A stretch of 64,000 bases of DNA, taken from Argopecten irradians (taxonomy: Eukaryota; Mollusca; Bivalvia; Pectinida; Pectinidae). Below, one piece after another: positions 10,504 through 22,600 of this stretch. Position 1 is the first letter of the stretch. Every line of letters starts with the position of its first letter. The notes under the pieces are model-generated. The model was not told the DNA's origin. It saw only the letters and a program-made list of their open reading frames with translations, and made no database searches. Both the position numbers and the translations under genes were made by a program. The stretch is from NCBI RefSeq assembly GCF_041381155.1, contig NC_091144.1:14951544-15015543 (forward strand), read 5' to 3'.

Positions 10504-13500
10504 GATCCAAGAATTAAGATAATCAAATTGACAATTTCAATAGTGATCATGATCAGCATACCAAGGGACTATCACTTTGTCATTCAAACGTCCTTTTTTG
10601 GGGATGTGAATGTCAGCATACCAACCGACTATCACTTTGTCATTCAAACGTCCTTTTTTGGGGATGTGAATGTCAGCATACCAACCGACTATCACTTTGT
10701 CATTCAAGCGTCTTTTTTGGGACATGGATCTTTGTCATTCAAACGTCCTTTTTTGGGGATGTGAATGTCAGCTAGCATACCAACGACTATCACTTTGTCA
10801 TTCAAACGTCCTTTTTTGGGGATGTGAATGTCAGCTAGCATACCAACGACTATCACTTTGTCATTCAAACGTCCTTTTTTGGGGATGTGAATGTCAGCAT
10901 ACCAACCGACTATCACTTTGTCATTCAAGCATCTTTTTTGGGACATGGATGTGGCGCGGAAGAGGCAATTGGGTACAGTAGATTGTGAGTTGGAAGCCCG
11001 TATAGAACACTAGTCAAAAATCAATATATTGTCAAACTTTGTTAAATTGTTTTTCTTTGATAAATACTTTTATAATATAAATGTACATGCATTTATGTTC
11101 TTGTTAATTGACAGAATATCAGACTACTGTGGTTAAATATCTGAGATATATTTGATATCCTTTTTTTTGTCAGAATATATATATATCATAATCTTGTACA
11201 ATACTACAATTGTATCATATATGAAACAAGTTCAACTACTTAACAATACATTAACACAAAAAAGAAGAACTGGAGCTTGACTCAAGATGAGTTTTAGTGA
11301 TTTAAGCTATTTTTAGAAACAAATGTATACTCCAGCTGCGTCTGGCTGGTTTGTATATATACGATACACAATGTTGGTGTATCAGGTTGACCTGGATCTA
11401 AGACACACTACTTTAACTTTAAGGACAAAGATACTTTAAACCATATCTGATAACAAGAATTTTTTTCATTTTCAAAGATTTTTTTTTATTTTCTCTGTAG
11501 GATTAAATACATTATCTTAAATGAGCTGGTGTTCATTGCATTTGAGATTTCATAAATAAAGTCTAAAATTTGTTTTCGCTTTTTGTGAGCCTTAATGTAA
11601 TGATTCCTTATTTTTAAGGTCATGTCATTGTTTACATTCACCATTTGATTTTATTTGAAAACATGCTTCTGGTTATATTTAATCAGTTAGTTTTACTACT
11701 GATATATGAGATGTACATTTTACATACATGCAAAAGTATTCTTCTTTTTATTACCATGATAAAGTAATGATAATTACAGTATATGGAGTGGATCATCGAG
11801 GGTTACAAAGACATTTCCAATTTTCCATGGTCACATCACGGGCGTCTGCATCTGGTTTTGGAAAAATACAATGTCCTACCCCTACTATTTTTTATCAAAC
11901 CAGAAGCAGACGCCTGTGGTCACATTTTATGATTTAACTGGATTATTGATGGATTATGTGATAAACATATATTAAGTTGTCATTTATTTATAAGTTAAGA
12001 TTTTAAAAGTTTTTGTCAACAGTTTGGTGAGATTTGTCACATATTAAATCTGGTCGATTATGGTTATGATGTAATTGATAAAGATATAGAAAGCATATAG
12101 AAATTTGCATCAAATTTGGAGAGATTTCAAAGTCTTTGCATAAAACGATTTATGTCTGCACTCAATTATGATCATAGTCTTTGACCCTACAAATTTTGAT
12201 TTAATTGTTTCAAGGGTGACAAATTTAACCTGAAGTGAATAGAAAATTAGGTTAAGGACAAAGATACTAAAAAAAAGTATCCAAACCTAAAACAGAAAAG
12301 CATTGACGAGTGACACATGGGGCTTTACAAATACTAGGCGAAAAACACTGTGTAAACACATGTTGTTATAACCAAAACCTACCTGCATGGGCAGATAACT
12401 CTGTAATACAAATACAGAATATGTATAAATTGTGAGTAATGAATTAATTTCAGCTGATGGAGAACTAGAAGAGGCACATCAGCATGTTCACTTTGAGGCT
12501 GAGCAGGTGAAGGCTCACAACCTTGAGATACAGTTGAAGTATGTTAATGACGGTCTCATAGAGGTACACCTGGGCTTCCTACAGATGTACCACCACTACA
12601 CCGTGAAATTCTCCATCAAGGACAGCCTCAGTGAGGATATAGTGTCAGATCCATCCAAAAACCTCTATGCTCAACTGAAGACGTATAGTCCCACTGAAGA
12701 TGGTAATTATATGTACGGTCATGCAAAACAATTTGTGTTTTTGGTAGCCCTACCGATCAGTGTCGGTATAGTATTCAAATCTTTTTTTTTATGGGTTGAT
12801 CATCGAGCAAAAAGTAACAACCAAATATGTTGTGTTTAGCTCATCTGAATTTGATGTACAGATTCTGTCTTTATAGAATATTATTTCTCTAAGGATCTAA
12901 TCCATTGTCACAGAGTTCTATCTACATGTACTTGGATAATTTATGTAAAAGTTTGAAGTGACCACCATTGTACTAAATTACATGTATTTCCAGTAAATGA
13001 AACTTAAGGAGCTCAAAGCAATTGAATTTCACTATTTCAATATGGCAATTGAAATAGAAAGAGATATCTAGCTGACTTTGTTATTTTGATTTGTACATAT
13101 CCAAATGTGTTTATCCTTTCCATTTCAACAGGTCTTGGACACGACATAGAAGTGGAGTTCCATGCCATCAAAGAGAAGCTGGTGAATGAAGTGTTGACGA
13201 TAAAGAGTAGCACAGATCCAAATCAAACACTGGATCTGCTGTTTATGGCAAGAGTCCTAGGTAGGGATTATCTCCCCTTAATCACAAGCCTTCAATCGTT
13301 AAATATTCCAGCATGATACTCCTTGTTGGAAACCCACGAGTCATAGTCTACGTTTGCAGATGACTCGTGGGTTTCTGACGATGCATGATTCTTTAAAATC
13401 GTTTTGTCTGATTTAAAATTCTAAATTTGCCCATGCATTTACTCATACTTTATAGTTTTCACTATAACATACAATGTGAGAATGTATTAATTTCATTATT

Positions 13501-15143
13501 ATAACCCCTACACCCATTATACAGTGTCTGTCTGTCGTCTGCAAATCTGAATTGTCCAGAAAAAATACCTTGGTACTCTTAAACTACTTGACCAATTTCA
13601 ATGAAACTTGTTAGAGACAATGTGTAATTCAAGCTTATGATAAACTATTGTCATCATACATTGTCTAGTGTGCCATGAATCAACTTTTCATTCAAACAAC
13701 TTTTCAATAACGGAAAGGCCCAGGGTACTGATATTTGGCTTGTAGCATGCTGGGATGAAGGGCTACCAAGTTTGTTCAAATGAAGGACCTTGACCATCAT
13801 TCAATGTCACAGGGGTCAAAAAGGGTAAAATCTTAAAAAAAACTTCTTCGCAAGAACCAAAAGGCCCAGAGGACTCATATTTGGCCTGTGGCATGGTTGG
13901 ATTAATGGCAACCAAGTTTGTTCAAATGAATGACCTTAACCTTTATTCAAGGTCACATGGGTCAAATACAGTGTAGGATAAAATATTCAAACAACTTCTT
14001 GTAAATAACTAAAAGGCCTAGAGACTAGATATTGGACTTGTAGGATGGTTGGGATCAAGGGACCTTCATTCATGGCCTAATTCATCAAATAAATCAGAAC
14101 CTGGACTTCTTCTACTAATTGAGTTATTTGGTATTTTCTTAAAGATGCTCCAAGCTGACAAATGGTATTTTTTTCACTACCCAAAAAAAACCAGAAGCAG
14201 ACGATTTAGTATTTTTCTTTAGTTACAAAAAGTTACTTACTTTACACCATTACCACCTTTGGAAATGTTGAGCTTCTAATTTTACTTCAAGTTAAAAATA
14301 TGAAAAATAATTAATTGCATTCGAAAAAATTCCGTGGCACTATATCCTATATGAAATGAAGTACTTATTATGCATGCATGCACCAAATGCAAAATAAATT
14401 ATTTCATATTATTTTTTTGTGTCAACTTGACTTATACATACACAATTAAAACACCATGCAATTATTGTTTAAATGATGAATACCATTTATGCTCTGTTGG
14501 AGATGGAGCATCTTTAATTTTTTGCCACTACTATATTCTTTGAGGTGCAGTATAGTGCCAATAGTCAGGTGACTGTTAAGGCCCATGGGCCTCATGTTTA
14601 TTTTGAAATTTATGGTAACCAGAGTCAGTATACACAGGTTATGTAAAATGTCATTAATATACACGTAGTCTTATAAGGATACATTTTGTTCAAACATGGT
14701 CAAGTGATGTAACATAATGCCTTTTATTTTACACTAATGATTACAATGGAAATATAACAGTGACTTCTGATTGGTCAATATTCAGACATTATTAGGTTCA
14801 TAAGAAATAATGTGGTGTTACTTCAGTAAACTATTTATTATCATTTTATTAGTCCCACCTAAACGTCAAACAGGGTATATCATTCATAAACAACCCTCAC
14901 TGTTACATGTAATATAGGACGTTAAAGTTGTAGAAAATGCTCCATGTTTGACTGGAGGTCAATATTTTAAAAATACAACCTAGAAAAATTAAATATTTGT
15001 CGTTACATGTACTATATGTAATTCGAAATTTATTCACAGGAAAAAATAAAGGTGTGCCTGCAATCAAGAATGGAATACATTGTTATAAAGTGGATGCTGA
15101 ATATGATACTGATGCCAATAGTGACTGGCAGGGATTTAACTGA
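9551..15143 (+). CDS. ADISSP: C20orf27/ADISSP homologue, four exons, 168 aa
   Basis: Coding exons 9551-9575, 12454-12702, 13132-13260 and 15040-15143 total 507 bp in continuous phase. The HQHVHFEAEQV core, the VHLGFLQMYHHYTVKFSI strand and the C-terminal DTDANSDWQGFN match the conserved pattern of the UPF0687/C20orf27 family, whose members are about 170-180 aa. The family member in mammals has been described as an adipose-secreted signalling protein. The role in a mollusc is unknown, and no signal peptide is visible here. The three internal joins are well supported. The short first exon (MSTMDYKQ plus one base) rests only on phase and a GTAATG donor. Confidence 0.8.
10466..10497. repeat. (TA)n microsatellite
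   Basis: About 15 TA dinucleotides in the first intron of the ADISSP homologue. Confidence 0.9.
10555..10951. repeat. ~60-bp minisatellite, six to seven copies
   Basis: The unit contains CGACTATCACTTTGTCATTC then CTTTTTTGGGGATGTGAATG. Some units carry an extra GCTAG and two are truncated to TTTTTTGGGACATGGAT. It lies in ADISSP intron 1. Open frames on both strands here are by-products of the repeat. Confidence 0.9.
11829..11923. mobile_element. Short hairpin element, GGCGTCTGC family
   Basis: GGTCACATCACGGGCGTCTG is mirrored by CAGACGCCTGTGGTCAC, with CTACCCCTACT in the loop. Related pieces occur at 14187-14204 and 29685-29808. Confidence 0.6.
12454..12702 (+). CDS. ADISSP: ADISSP homologue exon 2
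   Basis: The acceptor is AATTTCAG and the donor GATG|GTAATT. It carries the family signature H-x-HVHFE and the hydrophobic strand HLGFLQMYHHYTVKF. The 12432 ATG that extends the open frame upstream is intronic. Confidence 0.85.
13132..13260 (+). CDS. ADISSP: ADISSP homologue exon 3
   Basis: The acceptor is TTCAACAG and the donor CTAG|GTAGGG. It encodes LGHDIEVEFHAIKEKLVNEV and LLFMARVLG, matching the middle of the family. The phase matches both sides. Confidence 0.85.
13330..13374. repeat. 15-bp perfect inverted repeat
   Basis: AAACCCACGAGTCAT and its exact reverse complement are separated by 15 nt, just inside ADISSP intron 3. Possibly the remnant of a small element. Confidence 0.7.
13690..14090 (+). 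repeat. ~147-bp tandem repeat, three diverged copies
   Basis: Units begin at GGCCCAGGGTACTGATATTT near 13717, near 13864, and near 14015. Each continues through GTAGCATG, CCAAGTTTGTTCAAATGAA and CCTTGACC. The same family lies in reverse orientation at 31505-31745. Confidence 0.8.
15040..15143 (+). CDS. ADISSP: ADISSP homologue exon 4 and stop
   Basis: The acceptor is TATTCACAG. It encodes GVPAIKNGIHCYKVDAEYDT then DANSDWQGFN and TGA at 15141. The acidic D-W-x-G-F end is conserved in the family. The frame differs from the 82-codon open frame that starts at 15052. Confidence 0.85.
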
Positions 15144-15650
15144 AAAGGTCCTCCTTGTCAGGTATGGCAAAGACTTCACAGACTACCATTATAATCTCAG
15201 CAGGACTGGTAAGGGCTTCACTGAATACACATACCCACAATGGCTACCACAGGTATTAAATGATACCGGTACAGCGCATCTTAATGAATGGTACAACTGA
15301 GTACCACATACTCCTTTACTCCAATCTCTCAACGTCTGGCAAGGATTCACAGAATAACAAGCCTTTTGAAGACTATGAAGATCAATTGAATACCACTCTT
15401 CTTCAGGATTAGAAAGGATTTAGCTGAATACTGCTAGATTTCCTCTGAAAGACATTACATTTGCATGTATCGATCTTCGTCCATGTTTTAAATGTATTTT
15501 GCTTACAGTATTTATTGGGACTTTGTGGCCAGATTTATGTCTGTTTCGACATTGACTCCTGGATTAAATGTCAAAGCAAGGCATTACACTGGCATGTATT
15601 TGTCTTTGTATTACTGACTTAACATTTAATAAACTATATCAGTTATTACG
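15144..15650 (+). other. 3' UTR of ADISSP homologue with poly(A) signal
   Basis: An AATAAA at 15628-15633 is a plausible poly(A) signal. The UTR contains decayed echoes of the coding tail: TGGCAAAGACTTCACAGA near 15165, GGTAAGGGCTTCACTGAATA near 15206, TGGCAAGGATTCACAGAATA near 15335, and AAAGGATTTAGCTGAATA near 15413. Confidence 0.5.
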
Positions 15651-18190
15651 TAATGGATTATGCAAATATGTGTTATTGTGTGAAGATTGTTGTTGGTTGA
15701 CGGTAGCCTACCTTTTACTTCCCAGGAACCTTAATAATTGGTATCACAGTTATCATCATTCCAAAGTAGTATAAAGCCTTGGTTGATTGGCCTCTTTTAT
15801 CTAAGATGTTCTACTTGTTTTGTCTGTTCTTCCATAGTCTAGTTGTTTTGTGTTGTGTTATGAACACTCTTTATTGGAAACATCTCTGAAAAATATCATG
15901 AGACAAAATCCGAGTACCATCACCTTTGTGATTTATCTACATATGTAGGTTTTGGGGTTTTTTTTTTGCTCTATTTTTTTTTCATTTATTTTTTGTCAAT
16001 ACTGTTACATCTGATGATGCAGTGTTTTTCAGTCAGTACTGTTACAAAGCCTTTGTCTCAGTTTAGCCTGGTTTGTTGGAACTTATTTACCACATTTGAC
16101 CCAATAGGTACCCCATTCTCCATAATCGCCTCTCACCCCTCTTTGAGACCTTAAATTCATCTTGAATAAATATAGACTGAAAATATGACAGAAAGCCATA
16201 TAGTTCTATACATCTTTGTAAGGCATAAAATCAAGAATTTTACAGTGCATAAATTCTGTTTAATTTGTAACTGATGTTTTTTAGGCATCATAATCATGTT
16301 TGTCCATTTCAACGACTTTTAAAGCAGATTACTGAAGAAAAAATAACATGTCAAAATTTTCTCAATGTATAATAAATCATGGCACATATAACTAAGTTAG
16401 GATAACTAGTATAATCTTAGTTATAACTAGGATTTTTGCCAAAACATGTGTGCCCTGTATATTGTATGGTAATACCGGTAGTTGATAGCATACCGTAATC
16501 AAAATTCAGGTAAGATGTTAAAGTTAATGTAAAACATTTCCATATTCAATTGTTTGATTTAGTAAAATGTTTTATTTGTAACTAAAGGTGGTAAAATTTT
16601 ACCATTATTTATGGGTTTTTGTTCATACATTAATGCATTTTATTACAAATTGCTTTTAAATTTACATACATTATGGCAAAGTATACAATATGTCAAAATA
16701 TTGATGAAATATGTTTTAATATAGAAATTTGTAGTTCACATGCACATCTTTAGTGTACCTATTTCTATACATAAATCACTTTATAATTAAAAAACGGATT
16801 TTGAAAATCTTTGAGAAAGTCCACAAGTAAAATTGAAATATGCATTTCACAAAGATTATTCTGATTTGTATGCTCAATATTGATTAAACTTGTTGCATTA
16901 TTTTTGCTGAGAATAAGATCATGCTTTGGGTGGTGAGAATCGTGTCTGTTTTCTCACAAAACTTGTCAAATCTGAGCTTATATGTCTTATCAACTCTGAC
17001 AAGATGAGATAACTGGGGAAATCTACGTGTATTAAATGGCGTACGTAAGTGCCTTTAAAATCAGATAGTTTAGATAATTTTCTTCCAGTGCAGAAGTGTT
17101 TTCATTACATAAAGTAAACTGTTGTTGATATTAAAGTATTTGGCATAAAATGCCTAAGATTGTAATAACTCCAGGTTGTGCTCGTTTTGCCTTCCCGGTT
17201 ATTTTACTATATTATTTAGTTTAATTGTCCAATTTCATTTTGAATTGATATGATAGTGATGTTACAAATCAGCCACAAAATTATCCATAAGGACGATCTA
17301 TAGCGGCTTATCAAACATTAATATGATAGTCATTTCAATGAAATAGTTGATACATGTAAATTGTCTATTTACAATAATTCCGGCATTTTTGATAAACTAA
17401 GGCTTATGCACTCCATTAGAAAACATGCTGGTCACATCACCAGTTTGATTTCTAATTATTTTGTTTATTTTGCTTTTCACGCGGGACCTATACATACAAT
17501 GTTATTTTGTTCCTTCCAAAGAGCTGTGTTTATTATGTTGATAAAGAGAATTTATTTTAATACGGTGCTGAAACCAGCGGACAGTACTAGTACTCGTTAT
17601 ATACTCCCTAATGACGTGTTGGTGCACTTATATTTTTGTTGGTTAATTGATGGTTATTTAAATATTATTTTTCCAATATCTGCCACATGTGTTGTGACAC
17701 TATGTCAGAGACCAAAATTTTATTTTTTACGTTTTTTCCTCCAGTTTGTTATAGTTTACTACAGGGCAACATTGATATTCAGTTCAGTACATAGAAATCC
17801 CTTGGTGGTAGCTATAGTACTACACTAGTTTTGCAGTAAAAATCTTTTTATCTGAATGTGCTTTTGCCGTTTATAATTGACCTGTACGCAGTTGCAGTGA
17901 GTGATGTCATATCATCAGATATTTTGATAATGGAGAATTTTATACTGTTTAACAGTTTGTCTTAATTCTACTAGTGACAAAATATACAAAGGTTCATCTG
18001 TTTTGGAGGGAATATTAAGTGAGGTCCCCTACAACTCAATGCATGAGTATTTATACAATTTTTGTAGTTTAATCAATTTTACATATATAGATATCATTGT
18101 GTGTATTTAAATAAATCAATATTACGATTCTTAAAATAATTTTCCTTTTATTTATTTTTACAATTTATAGAAGGAGTATACATAGTTTTC
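15651..18190. other. Gene-free AT-rich stretch
   Basis: No supported gene. A 155-codon open frame at 17361-17828 is rich in Phe, Ile and Tyr from T-rich DNA and matches nothing I know. Confidence 0.4.
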
Positions 18191-18191
18191 T

Positions 18192-18530
18192 CTCATACCT
18201 ACACGTGTAACACTGGCTGGTCTAGGGCAATACACTCGTGTTGCCTGAAGCTGTATTGCATGCATGCTTACCCTTCCAATAAAGCCTCCTGAGCGTCAAC
18301 AATCAGACACTAGGCTGGGTTTACTATGATATGCATTTAGAAGTACTTGAGTTGAAAATTTCATGCAATTGTCATGTGTGGAGGATTGACTCGCAGTCAT
18401 GGTTTTCTTTAAACTTATTTCAAAATGGCGGGATATCATACTTGTAAAATTGCAAGAAAATGTTGTAATATGAGAGAAAAATACTCAAGGCTTGGGTTTT
18501 ACAACATTTTGTAACACCCTCGGATTAATA
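18192..18530. repeat. Dispersed repeat copy 1
   Basis: It shares CTGGTCTAGGGCAATACACT, CAATAAAGCCTC and TTATTTCAAAATGGCGG with 51668-52080, in the same order and orientation. The end carries GTTTTACAACATTTTGTAAC, related to the palindrome at 42493-42629. Confidence 0.75.
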
Positions 18531-18835
18531 ACTCTTTCTTTGATATCTATATAAGTAACAAAAATATTATATCAGTAAGAGTTACTACTACATGAGAGAT
18601 CATTAGGCAGCTGATTTATTATGAAACATTATTTAGCACGACATAAAGTTTCAAAAATGGCGGTGTTTTACCTGATATTCATTAAATTGTATAAAATTAA
18701 TAGAAGCAGGGATATTAAACAGGCAATGGAAATTGTACATTAACCAGGAGTCACAAAATAATAATAATGATAATAAAAAAACAGCAAAATCAGCGAAGTC
18801 AATAAAAGGTCAGAAAGAACCGTTTGGTAATGACC

Positions 18836-18895
18836 CCGGTGTGGCATTTTCAGGTCACACTTGAAAACGGTTCACAAATGAAAATGCCACACCGG
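18836..18895. mobile_element. 52-bp hairpin insertion with CCGG duplication
   Basis: TGTGGCATTTTCA...TGAAAATGCCACA (18840-18891) is flanked by CCGG on both sides. The inverted copy of the surrounding sequence near 26815-26830 has a single uninterrupted CCGG, which looks like the empty site. Confidence 0.7.
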
Positions 18896-19565
18896 AACTA
18901 GGTACCCCCTGAAGCGAAAGTGAGAAAATTAGGATTCGTACAGAGCCAAGATTGTCGCTTTTATCTGCATTTAGAGATGTTTTGGGATACTGATGTTTGG
19001 TGCACGCGTTTCCGAATATATCAGCAACACAATGAAATATAAATGGTTTTCGCGAACAGTCGCAAAAAAACAACTTGATAGATGTAAGCATGTCACCTCG
19101 CCAAGGCATCCTCGATACTCCAGGAGTTCCGATCAATTACAATCTCTACACCCCTGGACTGGCTCATAGTGAAATTGAAGGCATCTCAGCAGAAAACATT
19201 TGACCAATCAGAGGCTAGCAAAGATTTCCTTTGAAGACTACAGAGAGAGCGACGCCTAACATCAAAGCCACACAGTCAACCATAGTGTACCGTTGTACGG
19301 CTCTTTTGATGTACATCAAATTACAAAATTACCTGTTCTATTCTGTTGCCTCCAGTTTTACTATGAGATAGTCCAGGGGTGTAGAGATCGTAAGTGATCG
19401 GAACTCCTGGAATATCGAGGATGGCCAAGGGAGGTACCGACGTTAAACGCCAGTCGTTAGAACAGATGCTGGAAAAGAACTTTCCATCGACCATAAATAC
19501 ATAATTTAGTACTACATTACTTATTATGATATATAAGGGTAGATTCACAAGAAAAAAACTTCTCA
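18892..19565. mobile_element. Left arm of a large inverted-repeat element
   Basis: 18895-19075 and 19483-19565 match the reverse complement of 26560-26820 (shared: AACTAGGTACCCCCTGAAGC; GATTGTCGCTTTTATCTGCA; TACTACATTACT; GATATATAA). A 317-bp MITE interrupts the arm. The two arms enclose the satellite array. Confidence 0.75.
19100..19430. mobile_element. 317-bp MITE with CATCCTCGATA ends
   Basis: The element spans 19107-19423 with ~80-bp terminal inverted repeats (CATCCTCGATACTCCAGGAG / reverse complement) and a 7-bp GCCAAGG duplication at 19100-19106 and 19424-19430. No coding capacity. Relatives at 27514-27589 and 62661-62749. Confidence 0.8.
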
Positions 19566-19603
19566 GCCCCATCTATATGTTACAGGAGCAGTAAAACATC
19601 TCG

Positions 19604-22600
19604 GTGGTGTACGGTTCAGAGCTGATCATTTGATATGAGGGTGTACGGTTCAGAGCTGATCATTTGATATGAGGGTGTACGGTTCAGAGCTGATCATTTG
19701 ATATGAGGGTGTACGGTTCAGAGCTGATCATTTGATATGAGGGTGTACGGTTCAGAGCTGATCATTTGATATGAGGGTGTACGGTTCAGAGCTGATCATA
19801 CGTTCAGAGCTGATCATTTGATATGAGGGTGTACGGTTCAGAGCTGATCATTTGATATGAGGGTGTACGGTTCAGAGCTGATCATTTGATGAGGGTGTAC
19901 GGTTCAGAGCTGATCATTTGAATATGAGGGTGTACGGTTCAGAGCTGATCATTTGATATGAGGGTGTACGGTTCAGAGCTGATCATTTGATATGAGGGTG
20001 TACGGTTCAGAGCTGATCATTTGATATATGAGGGTGTACGGTTCAGAGCTGATCATTTGATATGAGGGTGTACGGTTCAGAGCTGATCATTTGATATGAG
20101 GGTGTACGGTTCAGAGCTGATCATTTGATATGAGGGTGTACGGTTCAGAGCTGATCATTTGATATGAGGGTGTACGGTTCAGAGCTGATCATTTGATATG
20201 AGGGTGTACGGTTCAGAGCTGATCATTTGATATGAGGGTGTACGGTTCAGAGCTGATCATTTGATATGAGGGTGTACGGTTCAGAGCTGATCATTTGATA
20301 TATGAGGGTGTACGGTTCAGAGCTGATCATTTGATATGAGGGTGTACGGTTCAGAGCTGATCATTTGATTATGAGGGTGTACGGTTCAGAGCTGATCATT
20401 TGATATATGAGGGTGTACGGTTCAGAGCTGATCATTTGATATGAGGGTGTACGGTTCAGAGCTGATCATTTGATATGAGGGTGTACGGTTCAGAGCTGAT
20501 CATTTGATATGAGGGTGTACGGTTCAGAGCTGATCATTTGATATGAGGGTGTACGGTTCAGAGCTGATCATTTGATATATGAGGGTGTACGGTTCAGAGC
20601 TGATCATTTGATATGAGGGTGTACGGTTCAGAGCTGATCATTTGATATATGAGGGTGTACGGTTCAGAGCTGATCATTTGATATATGAGGGTGTACGGTT
20701 CAGAGCTGATCATTTGATATGAGGGTGTTACGGTTCAGAGCTGATCATTTGATATATGGGGTGTACGGTTCAGAGCTGATCATTTGATATATGAGGGTGT
20801 ACGGTTCAGAGCTGATCATTTGATATATGAGGGTGTACGGTTCAGAGCTGATCATTTGATATATGAGGGTGTACGGTTCAGAGCTGATCATTTGATATAT
20901 GAGGGTGTACGGTTCAGAGCTGATCATTTGATATATGAGGGTGTACGGTTCAGAGCTGATCATTTGATATGAGGGTGTACGGTTCAGAGCTGATCATTTG
21001 ATATGAGGGTGTACGGTTCAGAGCTGATCATTTGATATATTTGATATATGAGGGTGTACGGTTCAGAGCTGATCATTTGATATATGAGGGTGTACGGTTC
21101 AGAGCTGATCATTTGATATGAGGGTGTACGGTTCAGAGCTGATCATTTGATATGAGGGTGTACGGTTCAGAGCTGATCATTTGATATATGAGGGTGTACG
21201 GTTCAGAGCTGATCATTTGATATGAGGGTGTACGGTTCAGAGCTGATCATTTGATATATGAGGGTGTACGGTTCAGAGCTGATCATTTGATATATGAGGG
21301 TGTACGGTTCATAGCTGATCATTTGATATGAGGGTGTACGGTTCAGAGCTGATCATTTGATATATGAGGGTGTACGGTTCAGAGCTGATCATTTGATATG
21401 AGGGTGTACGGTTCAGAGCTGATCATTTGATATATGAGGGTGTACGGTTCATAGCTGATCATTTGATATGAGGGTGTACGGTTCAGAGCTGATCATTTGA
21501 TATATGAGGGTGTACGGTTCAGAGCTGATCATTTGATATGAGGGTGTACGGTTCAGAGCTGATCATTTGATATATGAGGGTGTACGGTTCAGAGCTGATC
21601 ATTTGATATGAGGGTGTACGGTTCAGAGCTGATCATTTGATATATGAGGGTGTACGGTTCAGAGCTGATCATTTGATATGAGGGTGTACGGTTCAGAGCT
21701 GATCATTTGATATGAGGTGTACGGTTCAGAGCTGATCATTTGATATGAGGTGTACGGTTCAGAGCTGATCATTTGATATATGAGGGTGTACGGTTCAGAG
21801 CTGATCATTTGATATGAGGGTGTACGGTTCAGAGCTGATCATTTGATATGAGGGTGTACGGTTCAGAGCTGATCATTTGATATGAGGGTGTACGGTTCAG
21901 AGCTGATCATTTGATATGAGGGTGTACGGTTCAGAGCTGATCATTTGATATATGAGGGTGTACGGTTCAGAGCTGATCATTTGATATGAGGGTGTACGGT
22001 TCAGAGCTGATCATTTGATATGAGGGTGTACGGTTCAGAGCTGATCATTTGATATGAGGGTGTACGGTTCAGAGCTGATCATTTGATATGAGGGTGTACG
22101 GTTCAGAGCTGATCATTTGATATGAGGGTGTACGGTTCAGAGCTGATCATTTGATATGAGGGTGTACGGTTCAGAGCTGATCATTTGATATATGAGGGTG
22201 TACGGTTCAGAGCTGATCATTTGATATGAGGGTGTACGGTTCAGAGCTGATCATTTGATATGAGGGTGTACGGTTCAGAGCTGATCATTTGATATATGAG
22301 GGTGTACGGTTCAGAGCTGATCATTTGATATGAGGGTGTACGGTTCAGAGCTGATCATTTGATATGAGGGTGTACGGTTCAGAGCTGATCATTTGATATG
22401 AGGGTGTACGGTTCAGAGCTGATCATTTGATATATGAGGGTGTACGGTTCAGAGCTGATCATTTGATATGAGGGTGTACGGTTCAGAGCTGATCATTTGA
22501 TATGAGGGTGTACGGTTCAGAGCTGATCATTTGATATATGAGGGTGTACGGTTCATGAGCTGATCATTTGATATGAGGGTGTACGGTTCAGAGCTGATCA

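Noticed and set aside
12432..12839. 135-codon continuous open frame as the ADISSP product
   Set aside because: Both ends run into introns; conserved residues stop at the GTAATT donor and resume at 13132.
15052..15300. 82-codon open frame at the ADISSP end
   Set aside because: Different frame from the conserved C-terminus DANSDWQGFN.
17361..17828. 155-codon plus-strand open frame
   Set aside because: Phe/Ile/Tyr-rich from T-rich DNA, no known motif, no splice or promoter context.
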